From Whalleya microplaca (lineage: Eukaryota > Ascomycota > Sordariomycetes > Xylariales > Xylariaceae): a DNA stretch of 64,000 nucleotides. The notes under the pieces are model-generated. The model had not been told where the DNA came from and searched no databases. It saw only the letters and a program-made list of their open reading frames with translations. The stretch spans positions 248,001 through 312,000 of the forward strand of contig MU385721.1 of NCBI GenBank assembly GCA_022497155.1. Direction: 5' to 3'. This document shows, piece after piece, positions 1 to 10,829 of the stretch. The first letter of the stretch is position 1; every line of letters begins with the position of its first letter. The position numbers were made by a program, and so were the translations under genes.

Positions 1-353
1 GGTATATTTCTGATGAGCCATGCCGTTCTTTCCATTTCTATTATCTTAGGGCCATGTACTTTTTTTCGTAATTGCCTTGGTACATGTATACTTCTAAGAA
101 ATCTTGCGCGCTCTCTTGTTTTCGCCGCCGACCACCAGTTTTGAAAACGTACCCTTCCTCCAAACAAACTCAGCTGGCTACTGTGTTTACGCTTCATCAC
201 TCTGTCGGCGACATCGTTTCTCCTCCTTCTGTATCGTATTTCTTGCCGACTAGTATCATTGTCTCTGGTTTTTACTAGCTGCCCGCGCGAGCCGCTGCTC
301 TAGTCAAACAATTACGGCGCTGGCGTCTCTAACAAGCACGACACTCTGCAATC
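1..353. other. Left-edge stretch without a recognised gene
   Basis: I see no coding sequence I can support here. The only open frame, of about 68 codons, shows no protein-like composition. The last 100 bases are probably promoter and 5' UTR of the small acidic ORF that follows. Confidence 0.4.
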
Positions 354-701
354 ATGGAGTACGGATCAAGCGAATTTCATTGGTGGAGAGAGAACGCCGA
401 TCAGGCTGCATACCTGGCAGAGCCTACAGACGCGGTTAATCAACTTACAGACTACGATGATAATGACTTCGACATAAGCCAGTGGATGAATTTCAGTGAT
501 GAAGATAAAGACGCCGATCAGCAGATGGACGACGATGTAGACAACCAGCACACTGCTACCGAAGACACGGCAAAGAGTTCTGGCGCCGATATGATGGACA
601 TCGATGGGGACATCGGTATGGACCTCACCCATTTAGGAATGCTCACCAAGAAATCTGATGTGCAGAGTGAGTTCATCATTCCTTTCATGGTTCTCAGTTA
701 A
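354..701 (+). CDS. Small acidic hypothetical protein
   Basis: An open frame of 115 codons with an ATG in good context (gcaatcATGG). I do not recognise the product. It is strongly acidic, with runs of Asp and Glu through the middle (residues about 40-90) and almost no basic residues, so it is probably disordered. A consensus-like donor, GTGAGT, begins at 667 inside the frame (after CAG A). The true protein may therefore splice there into a downstream exon I could not place, and the last 11 residues may be intron translation. I tested joining it to the next large frame and found no phase-compatible acceptor, so I keep the two apart. It could be the 5' exon of a longer gene. Confidence 0.4.
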   Translation: MEYGSSEFHWWRENADQAAYLAEPTDAVNQLTDYDDNDFDISQWMNFSDEDKDADQQMDDDVDNQHTATEDTAKSSGADMMDIDGDIGMDLTHLGMLTKKSDVQSEFIIPFMVLS

Positions 702-1228
702 TCCTCAGTCTACACTCACCATAATGGCCTCTGCATTAAATACCTTCATATGTGTGAATCTATTCACAAGCTGCTACCCTTTATTTGAACCAGTTCCAGA
801 TTCCCAGCCCTTTCGAACAGATCTATAGGCTCTTGCTGCCTAGTTGGTCAGTTAATTGAAGTTTTTCGGAACTCCTGCAAGAACCATTGGAACCTTCAAT
901 ACTAAGAAAGGCATTTGCCTTAGCTACAGGCAGTCCATGCTGGTGTAGCTTTTACTCATTCACCTACACTGCAAATTTCCATTACTCCATACATTGTTCA
1001 GGCCCACAAGTCTCTGAGTTGAGAATATTCCTATTTATTCATACTTCCATCCTCACCATAACATCAACCTTCATCCATCCCTCACCTTACTGACTTGTTA
1101 CTTCCTATTCCTCCTCTCCAACCCAACACTCTCTGCAATCTTGGTTTTAGCTGTTGCAGGTCCTATATATACTAAGCAGTTACAATTCGATCACCCACCT
1201 ATCAAGCTTGCGTCTTACTCAATCGATT
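702..1228. other. Spacer before the 741-aa hypothetical gene
   Basis: About 530 bases with no convincing coding frame. The part from about 1080 to 1228 is pyrimidine-rich (TCCTCTCC, CACTCTCTGC), typical of a fungal promoter or 5' UTR. An in-frame extension from 1154 to 1228 begins with TTG, not ATG, and is read as leader. Confidence 0.4.
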
Positions 1229-3454
1229 ATGGATAGCACCGCTAATGCTGGAGTAGCTCATGAGTCTCCCCAAAGGGCACGTGTGGTCAAACTGCCCGAT
1301 CTCGTTCAAACAGAAGGCGAAAACATGAGCCGGGATTCTGGAACGGATATCACAGTCACTAGTAAGCCAAGAATGTTCATGGAGCGTTGGTTGGAACCAC
1401 CTTTGACGCCCCTGCACCCAGCATGTGGTTCAAATGATAACACTCGACAACCAGGAAATTGTCTCCATGTCGACTGGCCTGACCTGGACTTCGTTGCGCA
1501 GTCAATCATTCTCAAAGAGATTGGTGACAATCTGAAGTCCTTTCAGGATGCCTGTATTCTGATCTCTTTGGGACCCATCGATGCTGAGCAATTTCTCTCC
1601 CGATATCGCGAACTGAGAGCGCAAGCAGATAGATGGGAACAATATGTTCGTTCTGGGGCTTCGGATAAAGGTAAAGATATCATCCCAGACAACCCTGGTC
1701 CTATTCGAGTCAATACCGGATCTCTTACATACGGATGCGCTTTTCTTTCGTCGCTGGGGCTAGGCAAGTATATACCGTCCGTACAAGCCTACGGAAACCG
1801 CTTTACCAGTTGGCCATTGAACATTGACTACTCTAAATATGATCCTACACAACTGGTAATATCAAGCCTCGAGTTTCCCGACACTTCACCTTATCTTGAA
1901 GCACACAAAGCGTCTACATTTGGCCATGATTCGGCAGTGATTGCCTTCCAGACTGCTGACCCCTCCATCGCTGTGACGGGCCTCAGATGGCGCATCCATT
2001 ACTTCTATTTACCTTCGGGCGCCAGGATAATCAGCTCCGCTGGTGTTGGAAAAATACCAGCTTGTGCAACAACTGGAGGTAGATTTCTAGTGCTCTATCC
2101 TGACCGCGATGAGCTTACCATACACAACCCAAACGAGTTCCTGATTGTTACCAACGCACCTAGGGGATCATCTAATCTCGTGCCTTCCGAAGATGCTATG
2201 GTTCAAAGCAACCAGCCTGCTGACCGGCTACCAATGGAAGACCCAGCCAATGACTACGAGGGGCAAGTCGAATACATGATACGCCAAAACGAACAGGAGG
2301 CTCGCAGAGCGATGACGACGCCAAAGACAACGGGTCCCACGATGTCTCAAGCGTCTCTGCAATGTCGCAAAGAAGCACACCATAACATCAATACACCGAC
2401 AGGCCCTCCTCATAAAGCTCAGGTCATGGAACTGCAAGATCTAGCTAATCAAGGATACCGCGTCCTGTTCTCGTTCCACCTTCCGCAAGGTTGCCGCATC
2501 CTTTGCCCCACGTTGGATCTCATGAATTTCGTCCACAAGAACGAGATAACTGATGAGCTGAGCACTTCGGCCACTAGTGAAGATGGTATATATACATTCG
2601 TCATGTCAGATGATCATTCTCAAGCGTTGAATATCACAGAGAAGGGTCTTCCTGATAACTCTCTCCTCCGGATGACTTTTGACGAGCCCATGGCTGTCTT
2701 CCGTAACGGCAGTTTGCTTCCGCGCCCCATGGAAACGGGACTCCATGAACTCCGCTTGACAGCCGATCCTATGATGGATGTTTTCAGTGAGAATGGGATG
2801 TATCATCTATTCACGAACATGTATGTGCCGCCGGGTCCGTCTGGTGACGACTGTTCCCCTCCAGTCTCTACACCACAAGGCGTGGAAACTTCGACGAGCC
2901 AAACACCCATCACCCCAAAAGAATACCCGAACGAGAGATTTGCCAATGCAATTGAAGAAGCCCTGGAAATTCTGAAGCCTTATCGAGATTTTCTTGACCG
3001 TGAAGAGGAAGAAGAGAAGAAACGCGATATAAACGAGGCCCGCAAATTGAAAAGACACCAAGAGAAAGCTCAGCTTCTGCAGCAAAGGGAAAACTCATCT
3101 GTGCGAAACCAAACCGAGGAACCCGATGCCACTGAGAAGACAGGCCGCGGTCAACGCCGCCGTGTCAAAAACACGCAGGATGAGAAAGTAGGCCTCGTTG
3201 AATATGATGGGAATGATTTGGGGGTTGATGAAGAGGAGGACTGGGACGAGGACGGTTACGGAGATTACGTGCCTCCACGTGCGAGGGCATCCAGGCCACG
3301 TCCGCGCAAGGCAGGAAGGACTACGCTACCTACAGCACGTCCCAGTCTTCCCCCAGTTGAACCTCAGCCCTTGTCTCCAGGCGCTCGAGCTGCGAAGCGT
3401 GCGAAGACACTGAAGGAGATCGAAGACAGCCAATCAGTGATCACCTTAGATTAA
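1229..3454 (+). CDS. Large hypothetical protein, probably nuclear
   Basis: A single uninterrupted frame of 741 codons from the first ATG (the frame is open 25 codons further upstream, but without an ATG). I do not recognise the family. The N-terminal 60 residues are polar. Residues about 90-330 look globular, with mixed hydrophobic and aromatic positions, and a second globular stretch covers about 410-540. The C-terminal third is low complexity: a Glu/Lys-rich segment likely to be a charged helix (about 590-640), an acidic patch, then a basic Pro/Arg-rich tail with Lys-Arg-Ala-Lys clusters that could act as nuclear localisation signals. No signal peptide or membrane segment is visible. Intron-free at this length is unusual beside its spliced neighbours. 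Function unknown. Confidence 0.7.
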   Translation: MDSTANAGVAHESPQRARVVKLPDLVQTEGENMSRDSGTDITVTSKPRMFMERWLEPPLTPLHPACGSNDNTRQPGNCLHVDWPDLDFVAQSIILKEIGDNLKSFQDACILISLGPIDAEQFLSRYRELRAQADRWEQYVRSGASDKGKDIIPDNPGPIRVNTGSLTYGCAFLSSLGLGKYIPSVQAYGNRFTSWPLNIDYSKYDPTQLVISSLEFPDTSPYLEAHKASTFGHDSAVIAFQTADPSIAVTGLRWRIHYFYLPSGARIISSAGVGKIPACATTGGRFLVLYPDRDELTIHNPNEFLIVTNAPRGSSNLVPSEDAMVQSNQPADRLPMEDPANDYEGQVEYMIRQNEQEARRAMTTPKTTGPTMSQASLQCRKEAHHNINTPTGPPHKAQVMELQDLANQGYRVLFSFHLPQGCRILCPTLDLMNFVHKNEITDELSTSATSEDGIYTFVMSDDHSQALNITEKGLPDNSLLRMTFDEPMAVFRNGSLLPRPMETGLHELRLTADPMMDVFSENGMYHLFTNMYVPPGPSGDDCSPPVSTPQGVETSTSQTPITPKEYPNERFANAIEEALEILKPYRDFLDREEEEEKKRDINEARKLKRHQEKAQLLQQRENSSVRNQTEEPDATEKTGRGQRRRVKNTQDEKVGLVEYDGNDLGVDEEEDWDEDGYGDYVPPRARASRPRPRKAGRTTLPTARPSLPPVEPQPLSPGARAAKRAKTLKEIEDSQSVITLD

Positions 3455-3623
3455 CGGACGCTCACCACGGCGGCCTATAAACTATGGATTTCTCGGCCAT
3501 AGTGGCTGAGATAAACGATTTCACGAAGTTCATGTTTTGATTTGACGCGCAAGATCTCCTACACAGGGACAGCAGGAGATAATGCGCGATTTCTAAGAAG
3601 TCTTTCGGAATCCTTTCGCCGTC

Positions 3624-3911
3624 ATGCGATTGGAGGCGGTAGCCGAAGACCAGTACAATATCACGCTTGTACATATTGAGGGGCAAGCCTCTCTATTACG
3701 GATGTACACCCTTTCTTTCCAAAATAATCCTTCAACTCTCAGCTGGCATAGCCAGGCCTTCTTCGATGACGACTTCAACAAAATCCAAGCCAAAGAGCTT
3801 GAACATATAGAAGTCACCAATTTTGTCGGACGACCTTTACACCTCTGCAATGGTTGGAGGACATGTTGTCTTTTTTGCGTTTTCGTTCATCATGCACTGC
3901 TTTACGTTTGA
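3624..3911 (+). CDS. Questionable short ORF, possible gene remnant
   Basis: An open frame of 95 codons. The first 75 residues have a protein-like mix (alternating hydrophobic and charged residues, several aromatics) that looks more natural than the antisense reading. The last 20 are Cys/Phe-rich and could be intron or 3' UTR. I recognise no domain, and no signal peptide is visible. It could be a terminal exon whose upstream exons are lost, a remnant, or chance. Confidence 0.2.
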   Translation: MRLEAVAEDQYNITLVHIEGQASLLRMYTLSFQNNPSTLSWHSQAFFDDDFNKIQAKELEHIEVTNFVGRPLHLCNGWRTCCLFCVFVHHALLYV

Positions 3912-4232
3912 GTACCTCCGGTTCCTCCCCCATCCCCCTTTGCGAACACTTTGCCGCGGGCACAATCAGTATATGGTCACCCCCTGGACTTGGAAGCAGG
4001 GCTGGGGAAAAGAGGGCTGGGTTGGGAATGCGTCTGTCTTGCACACATTGTAGTATAGTTGAAAAGCCGTGTACTAGTAGAAAACCCAATGACAGAATCC
4101 ACTCTTGCTATAATGCTATCGGCTCTCATTCTTAATGATTTATGTTTGGTGATAATACTTAGCAGTAACCTACACAGCAATTTTCTGATAGATATTCGAC
4201 CTCATAAACCTCTAACGCCACCGACGACCCTC

Positions 4233-4264
4233 CCAGCCAACCAGCCAACCAGCCAACCAGCCAA
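4233..4264. repeat. (CCAGCCAA)4 tandem repeat
   Basis: Four perfect head-to-tail copies of the octamer CCAGCCAA. They lie 10 bases past the stop codon of the Zn2Cys6 regulator, so they would be transcribed as TTGGCTGG repeats in its 3' UTR. Confidence 0.9.
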
Positions 4265-4274
4265 GCGCCCTCAC

Positions 4275-6136
4275 TCACCGCTGACGGTCCAGCGAAGCAG
4301 CCATCCACACCAGCGTGCCGAACTCATCGACACGATCGCACCACGCCGCCAGATCCCGCGTCAACCCCGCAGCGTCCCCCTCGCCCCCTGCCCTCTGCGC
4401 CTGCTGCCCGCCACCGCGGCAGTACAAGTCGCCGAGGGTGAGCACGCGCTCGGACTGGCGAGCGTGCTTGTAGCGCTGCGCGCGCGCCGCCCAGCTCTCC
4501 GTCGTCTCCCAGTCCCATAGGTCGCGCGAGCACGGCAGCGGGATCGGCCCGAAGCCGATGCAGTCCGGTGTCCGCTGGTCGCCGATGTAGACGTCGAGGA
4601 GTGCCTCCATGACTTGGAGGAGGCAGGCTGTTCTGCGGTGGGGCGTCAGTTGGGAAGGGAAGGAGAATTGGAAGGTATAGGCTGGCTACTTACCTCCGAA
4701 AAGCCTCGTTTAAGGCCCAGGCCCGGCGGTTGACGCGTTTGAGATTGAGGGGCTCGGCTATGCAGGAGTTGCAGAGATGCAACTGGGTGCCGAAGTCCTG
4801 TAGGTAGCAAAGTCATTAGCCATATAATGAAAAGAATGAAGTCGCCACGATGATGGTGATAAGGATGATCTTTGGGAGCTATTGCGGTATTGGAACTACT
4901 TACAGCCATAATGTTGAGCAACCAGGGGACGGTGTTCTGCTCGATCGAGTCGATATCCTGCGCTTGGAGTAGGATATAAATCGTCATTGCCTGGAGGGCA
5001 GCTAGCAGCGTCTCTTCATCGAAGCTTTCATACTAGGCGGCAGGTCAGTAGACTTCTTCCTTCCCGACTATGGGGCTGATCTTGAATGTGGGATATCTTG
5101 GGCTGGATCCTGTGAGCTGCCTACATACCGACTTATGGAGGCGCCGTAGCTCCGCGTAGATTGTATCCCAGGCAAATTGGCCGCCGCCCGGTGTCTGCGT
5201 GTAAAACATGTGCACCAAGCTAGCACAATGTGCCAGCGGGTGGGGAAGGCACTGGTGCATCCCGTTCACCACGCAATGGTCTGTGAGTCTGTCTTCGAGA
5301 ACGCAACGTGGATAGATGAACGGCGGAAGCTTCCCGCTTTGGGTCAACCTCTTGGGATAATTGGTGATCTGCCCAATAAGCACCCGGGTAGTTAGGTATG
5401 TATCAGTCTCCGTCGCTACACGCTGTGAAAGCAATTTTCTACATGAATATGTACGCTTATCGGTGGGCAAGAATGACCTGCAAACCCTAACCCGCGAATT
5501 GCCCCCGTACGGCGTCAGGAGATCGGCTATTTCCGCGCTTGCATTCTGTTGAGATACTGTCGTTTGCCTGTCAGAGCTGTCTTCGAAAGCATGTTGTAGG
5601 CAAAAGGCCTTATCACTCCCTGGTGGAGTTAGCCAGTCTGGCCTTGTCGAATCCCACGCAACAGATGTCGATATAGAGGACTGGGACACAGGAAGCGGCG
5701 CAGAAAGAATATCAGGCGATTCATCTCCAATCCAGTCCGGACTTTCCCAGTCCAGGAAATCCGATATATCAGTTGGATTGGATTCGTCGGCTACGCGACT
5801 TGAATTCCCCGAGTTCTGGTTATCCACAGAGAGCGAGCTATGGTTACCCTCGTCGCCTCGGTCCGGCCTAGCGGAGTTCCACGGAGAACCCAGTTCAAGA
5901 TCCACAGACTCCGAAGCTGGTGGCGTGTCTTTCGGTGCCTCTTCTGGCCTTCCTAGTACAGGTCTCATTGGCCGAGATGCCGAGACCGGACGGGAATAAG
6001 GTGATGGACGGACTGATGTACCGGAATAGTCACAACGCAACCCCCGGTCAACGCACCTTGAGCAGATGCTTTCAAGATTACATCGCGCCTTAGCTACTCG
6101 ACATTGGTAGCATGACTTCTTGCGTGGAAGTGGCAT
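4275..6136 (-). CDS. Zn(II)2Cys6 fungal transcription factor
   Basis: Four exons (6136-5129, 5032-4904, 4797-4694, 4632-4275) join in frame to 532 aa, with donors GTATGT, GTAAGT and GTAAGT and AG acceptors. The binuclear zinc cluster is complete: C9-X2-C12-X6-C19-X5-C25-X2-C28-X6-C35, in a basic context. After it comes a Ser/Pro/Asp-rich linker (about 40-200), then a helical regulatory half. The C-terminal exon has the pattern typical of these regulators: 'LLDVYIGDQR', then 'PLPCSRDLWDWETTESW', and 'LTLGDLY'. The family binds CGG triplets as dimers and regulates metabolic or secondary-metabolite genes. It is transcribed away from the Gal80-like oxidoreductase gene, with which it shares an 828-bp promoter containing a CGG-N6-CCG palindrome. 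The target pathway cannot be told from sequence. Confidence 0.88.
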
Positions 6137-6964
6137 GTTCTTTTAACATAGACGACAAGCTACAAACAGGAATTCCTCCTGACTCTTTCAAGCATCAGAA
6201 TATACAGCTTCGACAACAGTGTTTCTACATAATTGGTGAATGCGTAGGGTTTATAGTTACTTTGGTCAGTCCTAGAGATCACAGTGGAGAAAGTGCCAAT
6301 TTGTCAGCCGTAAAATTCCAGTCTATCTCAGCCGGTCTAAGCCGGGGCCCGACATCTGAGTTATGAGGCTGGTGAGGTTGGCGCCGGAGTTCAAGTGGGT
6401 CCTTTCACGGGGCCAAGCGGAATTCCGAGCCAATCAATTCACTTCTAGTACAGACAGCTAGATGTCACGATCTGAATAAGGGCTCCGACACGTTGAATAG
6501 GGGTTCCAACACACGCGAAGTTCTATGACGGTGCTGTCTTCAATTTAGTACGATACAACTTGGTAATATAATTTCTACCACGTGTATTTGTGAATTCAAG
6601 TCGAGTAGGAGATTGATAACCTACCCCGTATGCTCTATACTATTGTAGATATCCTCTACCGGGAGCCGATTGAACATTCCTTAGGATAGGTAATTCGTGA
6701 CTGAGCTGACGCTTATTGAAGGAATTCCGCGGAACCATTGAGGTGACGACAGCGTGATCAGCTGTGCGTCTTGTGCTCCCGAGAGTTTCGTATGGATATG
6801 TAATGTACCCCAAGAATAGATTGGTCCAATATTTAAGCCGTGGCACCCCTCAAGTGCGTTCACAAAATACGACATCAACTCCTAGATCTCTTCTCCACCC
6901 CTTTTGGTAAAAAAACATTACAGAAGACACTTTAAGCAACATTTGTGTGCCATCCTCGCTCAAT
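6137..6964. other. Divergent promoter region
   Basis: 828 bases between two divergently transcribed genes. Apart from the CGG-N6-CCG palindrome I see no gene. A short pyrimidine-rich stretch (about 6885-6905) precedes the oxidoreductase start. No TATA box stands out. Confidence 0.5.
6333..6344. promoter_or_regulatory. CGG-N6-CCG palindrome in divergent promoter
   Basis: The run CCGGTCTAAGCCGG contains an everted pair of CGG triplets spaced by six bases, the geometry known for Ppr1-type Zn2Cys6 dimers. It lies about 200 bp upstream of the Zn2Cys6 gene start and about 620 bp upstream of the oxidoreductase. Binding by the neighbouring regulator is inference. Confidence 0.35.
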
Positions 6965-8196
6965 ATGGTCCCCATTGGTGTCGGATTCATTGGCCTGCGT
7001 GCCAGCACGTTACTTAGGAAAGAACTGATAACGTTACCAGGGTACTGGGGGGCAAATGCACACCTCCCTAGTATTCAAGTGCTGCCAGAAGACTACCAGA
7101 TCGTCGCTGTACTCAACTCGAGTGTCGAGTCCTCGAAGAAGGCAATCGAGTGCTATGGGCTGCCCGAAGGTACCAAGGCTTATGGAAACCCTGAGGACCT
7201 TGCGAACGACCCGCGAGTCCAGCTTGTCGTTATCTCCGTGGACGTCAGAAAGCATTATATGCTTGCGAAGCCCGCGCTGCTTGCAAAGAAGGATGTGTTT
7301 GTCGAATGGCCACTGGCGGCTACTCTTGCACAATCGGAAGAGCTCACCAAGCTGGCTGCTGACGCCGGTGTGAGAACCATGGTCTGTACTCAGGCTCGAG
7401 GTGATCCTCTCATTGTGAAGCTAAAACAGCTCCTGGCATCCGGCAAGATTGGCCGCGTCATCAGCTCATCCGTCATTGGGAGCGCGAGTTTCCTTCCGGT
7501 GGACAGCTGGATGGCAGGCGGTGAATACTACTTGGATATCAACAGTGGTGCTAATGAGTTCTTCGTTACCTTAGGGCATTGTGAGTCAAGATTTGCTACG
7601 CCCCCTTTCGTATTTTAGAGCATCCATCAGAAAGACTTGGTCACTAACAAAATGAAAAATTAGTCTTGGACACATTCGTCGATGTTCTCGGCGACTTTGC
7701 CGATGTCAACGCATTGATGAAGACGTTCTTTCCAATTGTGCCCATCTATAACTCCAAGGGAGAGTTGGTCAATCGGGGATATAAGAAGACGGCGCCGGAC
7801 CATATGTTGATCCATGGGACGCTCGAGAGCGAGGCGGTAGCGTCTATTGCCCTCCGAAAGACGGTTGGTGCAGTAGATGAGCACTGTTTCAGGTGGATAA
7901 TCACCGGAACTGAGGGAGAGCTTGAAGTTGCCGTCCCAATGGGCGTTTTCCAGTTCGGCGAGGCAAAAAGAGCTCTGAGAATTAAGATCGGAAAGAACCC
8001 AACGGAGGACGTCGAATTCCTCGCAAAGGACGATATTCTCGAGAGCCAGGTCCCATATCCAGGCACCAATGTGGCTAGGCTATACTCGAACTTTGCGAAA
8101 AACGACACGCAGAATTTCTCCAGTTTCCAGTCGGCCTTGAAGTCTGCCCGTACTCTCGACAGGATCCTTCGGGCTGCTGGATGGGATTCCGTGTAG
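6965..8196 (+). CDS. Gfo/Idh/MocA-family oxidoreductase, Gal80-like
   Basis: Two exons (6965-7580 and 7664-8196; donor GTGAGT, acceptor TTAG) give 382 aa. The N-terminus is a Rossmann fold with 'GVGFIGL' as the dinucleotide-binding turn. The pattern 'VFVEWPLA' (about residue 115) corresponds to the EKP-type active-site segment of this family, here with Glu-Trp-Pro. The C-terminal half is the alpha/beta dimerisation domain. Length and motifs match the Gal80-like branch, whose members are NAD(P)-dependent sugar or cyclitol dehydrogenases or, in yeast, a catalytically silent transcriptional co-regulator. The Lys normally following Glu in the active-site EKP motif is Trp, as in Gal80-type proteins, so enzymatic activity is uncertain. 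An in-frame ATG at 6947 would add six residues; the ATG at 6965 directly precedes the fold. It shares its promoter with the Zn2Cys6 regulator. Confidence 0.85.
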
Positions 8197-9043
8197 GATT
8201 GCAAGAATCTGTACCAGTGCCCGTGGCGCAGCTTCATGGGAAGGCCTCAAAGTACTATATAGTTTGTAGAGTGTGTACGAATGAAATCCATAAGGACAAT
8301 TTTGACCGAGATTCATATGTTGAAATGGCTGCAGCAGCTGGAGCGAAACTAATCCACAATCGCAGAGGTGCTCTTGTAGTAATAGCACCAACAGTGAAAT
8401 TGAAAGACTGAATTATGTGAGTGATCGTAAGGCAGTATCGTCTCAGCACTGGCAGAATCTCTCGATTATGAAGACGGTTGACCTACGGAGCGAACAATCT
8501 CATATATACTTACCTATCCTCTTTCAGAACCCTGCTTGCTGACTTGCAGGCTGCAAGCCTCGCGGCCTTGAAAGCCATAGCACAATGAAATTTGTTCTGC
8601 TTCAGAAATTATACTTTCTCCTGTTTATCAAATAGGTAGCACCGCTAGCGTTGAATGATGTTGAAGACTTGAAAGTTCAGACATTGGAGAGAATCTCGGT
8701 TCGTATTAGGTAATAGGAGAGACTTAAGTAAGCTCCATACCGTGCCATTAGTTACTAGATTCATGGTATATTTACTGTGCCTTCAAGCCACTGCAACTGA
8801 CGCATGACGCCGGGGTGTTACCTAGCTTCAGGTCCAAGCTTTCCAGTGTTCCCCCAATCAGACTTCAACTCGACAGTTACATACAAAGTACATGCATCAT
8901 ACGTATGAGCCGCATTGAAGCCGGCAATTGAGTAGATACCCTCGTCTACCTTTGTCATATTATCGAAGAGACAATCAGCCGGTGATAGATTCATGCTGTG
9001 CGCCCTCAACTCATACTTGAAATTACGTTAACAGTGCCTCACG
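8197..9043. other. Intergenic, no gene seen
   Basis: About 850 bases between the Gal80-like gene and END3. An open frame at 8181-8411 overlaps the end of the upstream gene in another frame and is judged a shadow plus 3' UTR. Nothing else is supported. Confidence 0.5.
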
Positions 9044-10372
9044 ATGGCACCTCGAATCGAGCCTCAGGAGATCGATACGTACTGGAACATCTTCTCTACG
9101 CGGACGAATGGCGGCAAGTTCCTGACCGGCGAGCAGGCCGCGCCCTTACTGAAGAATAGTGGACTACGGGACGACCAGCTCGAGCAGGTGTGGGACGTCT
9201 CGGATGTCGATAATGACGGCAATCTCGACTTCGAGGAGTTCTGCGTGGCGATGCGCATCATCTTTGATATAGTCAACGGGGTGAGCAACGAACAACAGCC
9301 TCTACCCATCACACGCATATCTAACATGCCAAAAGGAATACGCCGAAGTGCCAAAGACGCTACCAGACTGGCTCGTGCCTGAATCGAAAGCCCATCTCGT
9401 ACAAGCCGGCCGAGCCCTGACGGGCAAGCAAGTACAGTTCGAACAAGTAGAGGACGATCCGGACTCGCCGGGCTTGAAGGATGGATTCGACTGGTACATG
9501 AATCCTCAAGACAAGTCGAAATACGAGCAAATATACCTAGAGAACCGAGACATGCGAGGAGAAATCGCTTGTGAGCACATGCTGTCCACTGACGTTCCGC
9601 GCACGCCCGCACACCCTCCCTCTAACCACAATATCCCACAGTCAATTCCCTCGAAGACCTCTACGAATCGCTTGAAGTGCCCGACACCGATATCCGCTCG
9701 GCATGGAACCTGATCAACCCGTCAGCCTCGTCGACAATCAACAAGGACGCCTGCCTAGCATTCCTACATATCCTCAACAACCGACACGAGGGATACCGGA
9801 TCCCGCGGACGGTGCCCGCCTCCCTGCGGTCCTCGTTCGAGCGCAACCAGATCGACTACCAGCTGGACAGCCAGCGGAACAGCGCGGCGGCGTCGCGGTG
9901 GGCGGCGAAGGCGGACGACACGACGAGCACGGGCCGCAAGGCCAAGTTCGGGGACCAGTACCTGACGCGGCTGGGGCGCAGCGGCTTCAAGACGGCGGGG
10001 ACGGACTTCAGCACGGCCAAGACGGACGACTGGGAGGAGGTGCGGCTCAAGAAGCAGCTGCAGGACCTCGAGGCCAAGATGGAGAAGGTCGAGGCCGAGG
10101 CCAACCGCCGCCGCGGCGGCGGCAAGCGCGACACCACGCCCGCCCTCGTCAAGCGCGAGCTCGAGCAGCTGCTCGACTACAAGCGCAAGGAGCTGCGCGA
10201 GCTCGAGGAGGGCTCCGGCAGCGCCAAGACCGGGAGTAATCTCCGCGGCGTCTCGGATGATTTGCAGACTGTGAAAGAGCAGGTCGATGGGCTGGAGACG
10301 CATCTCGCTTCGCGGATGCAGGTTTTGGATCAACTGAGGAGGGAGATCGATGATGAGAAGACGGGGAGATAA
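9044..10372 (+). CDS. END3: Actin cytoskeleton-regulatory complex protein END3
   Basis: Three exons (9044-9280, 9336-9570, 9642-10372) with GTGAGC donors give 400 aa, the usual length for End3. Residues 1 to about 100 form an EH domain with a complete EF-hand ('[13 protein letters not shown]'). A second EH-like domain follows, carrying the family stretches '[19 protein letters not shown]' and '[20 protein letters not shown]'. Residues about 270-400 are highly charged and predicted to be coiled coil. In yeast, End3 joins Pan1 and Sla1 at cortical actin patches and is needed for the internalisation step of endocytosis. The third exon has very GC-rich third codon positions, which produces long antisense shadow frames. 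It is convergent with the FAD oxidoreductase gene. Confidence 0.95.
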
Positions 10373-10829
10373 GGTCGGTTGGTAGGTTGGTTACCTTAAG
10401 ATCGAAAGTGAGATAGCCGTAATTGTATTCTATGTTCTCAAAGTCACATATGATATGACTATGTTTGGGTTCAACAGCGAATCAAGATCAAAACTTTCTT
10501 CTTCAATACTCGTCCGTAGTTAGGGGCTTATTATACGGCTGGTACCATGGTATATAGAAAGCATCGGGCGTAATACATATTATTCTAACACTATCGACGA
10601 AAACCAGTCTATCCAGGGGCAGGGGTATCACAGGGTATTAAAGTTCCTCTCCTCGCCCTCTCCTCAGCATTCGCCGCACATCGCGTTATGCTAACATGAA
10701 AGGCAATGAAAATCAAGCCCAACGCGAAAACCCAATGTAACATCTAGTGGAGTAGAAACCGTACTCTATGCCGTCTAATATATGGATAACCCTTTCATTA
10801 CTTCTCCCAACACCACCGATCGTGGACGC
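10373..10829. other. Convergent 3' spacer
   Basis: 457 bases between two convergent genes, holding their 3' UTRs. No coding frame is supported. Confidence 0.5.

Larger units (their letters stand above)
3455..4274. other. Intergenic, with one protein-like ORF and a tandem repeat
   Basis: About 820 bases between the large hypothetical gene and the 3' end of the Zn2Cys6 regulator. It holds one weakly supported short ORF at 3624 and a perfect 8-bp tandem repeat at the right end, both listed separately. Nothing else was seen. Confidence 0.4.

Noticed and set aside
354..3454. One gene spanning the small acidic ORF and the 741-aa ORF
   Set aside because: The donor at 667 leaves phase 1, and no acceptor before 1229 restores the large frame.
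9764..10333. 189-codon frame antisense to END3
   Set aside because: Leu/Ala/Val/Arg-only composition, a mirror of the coiled-coil sense exon.
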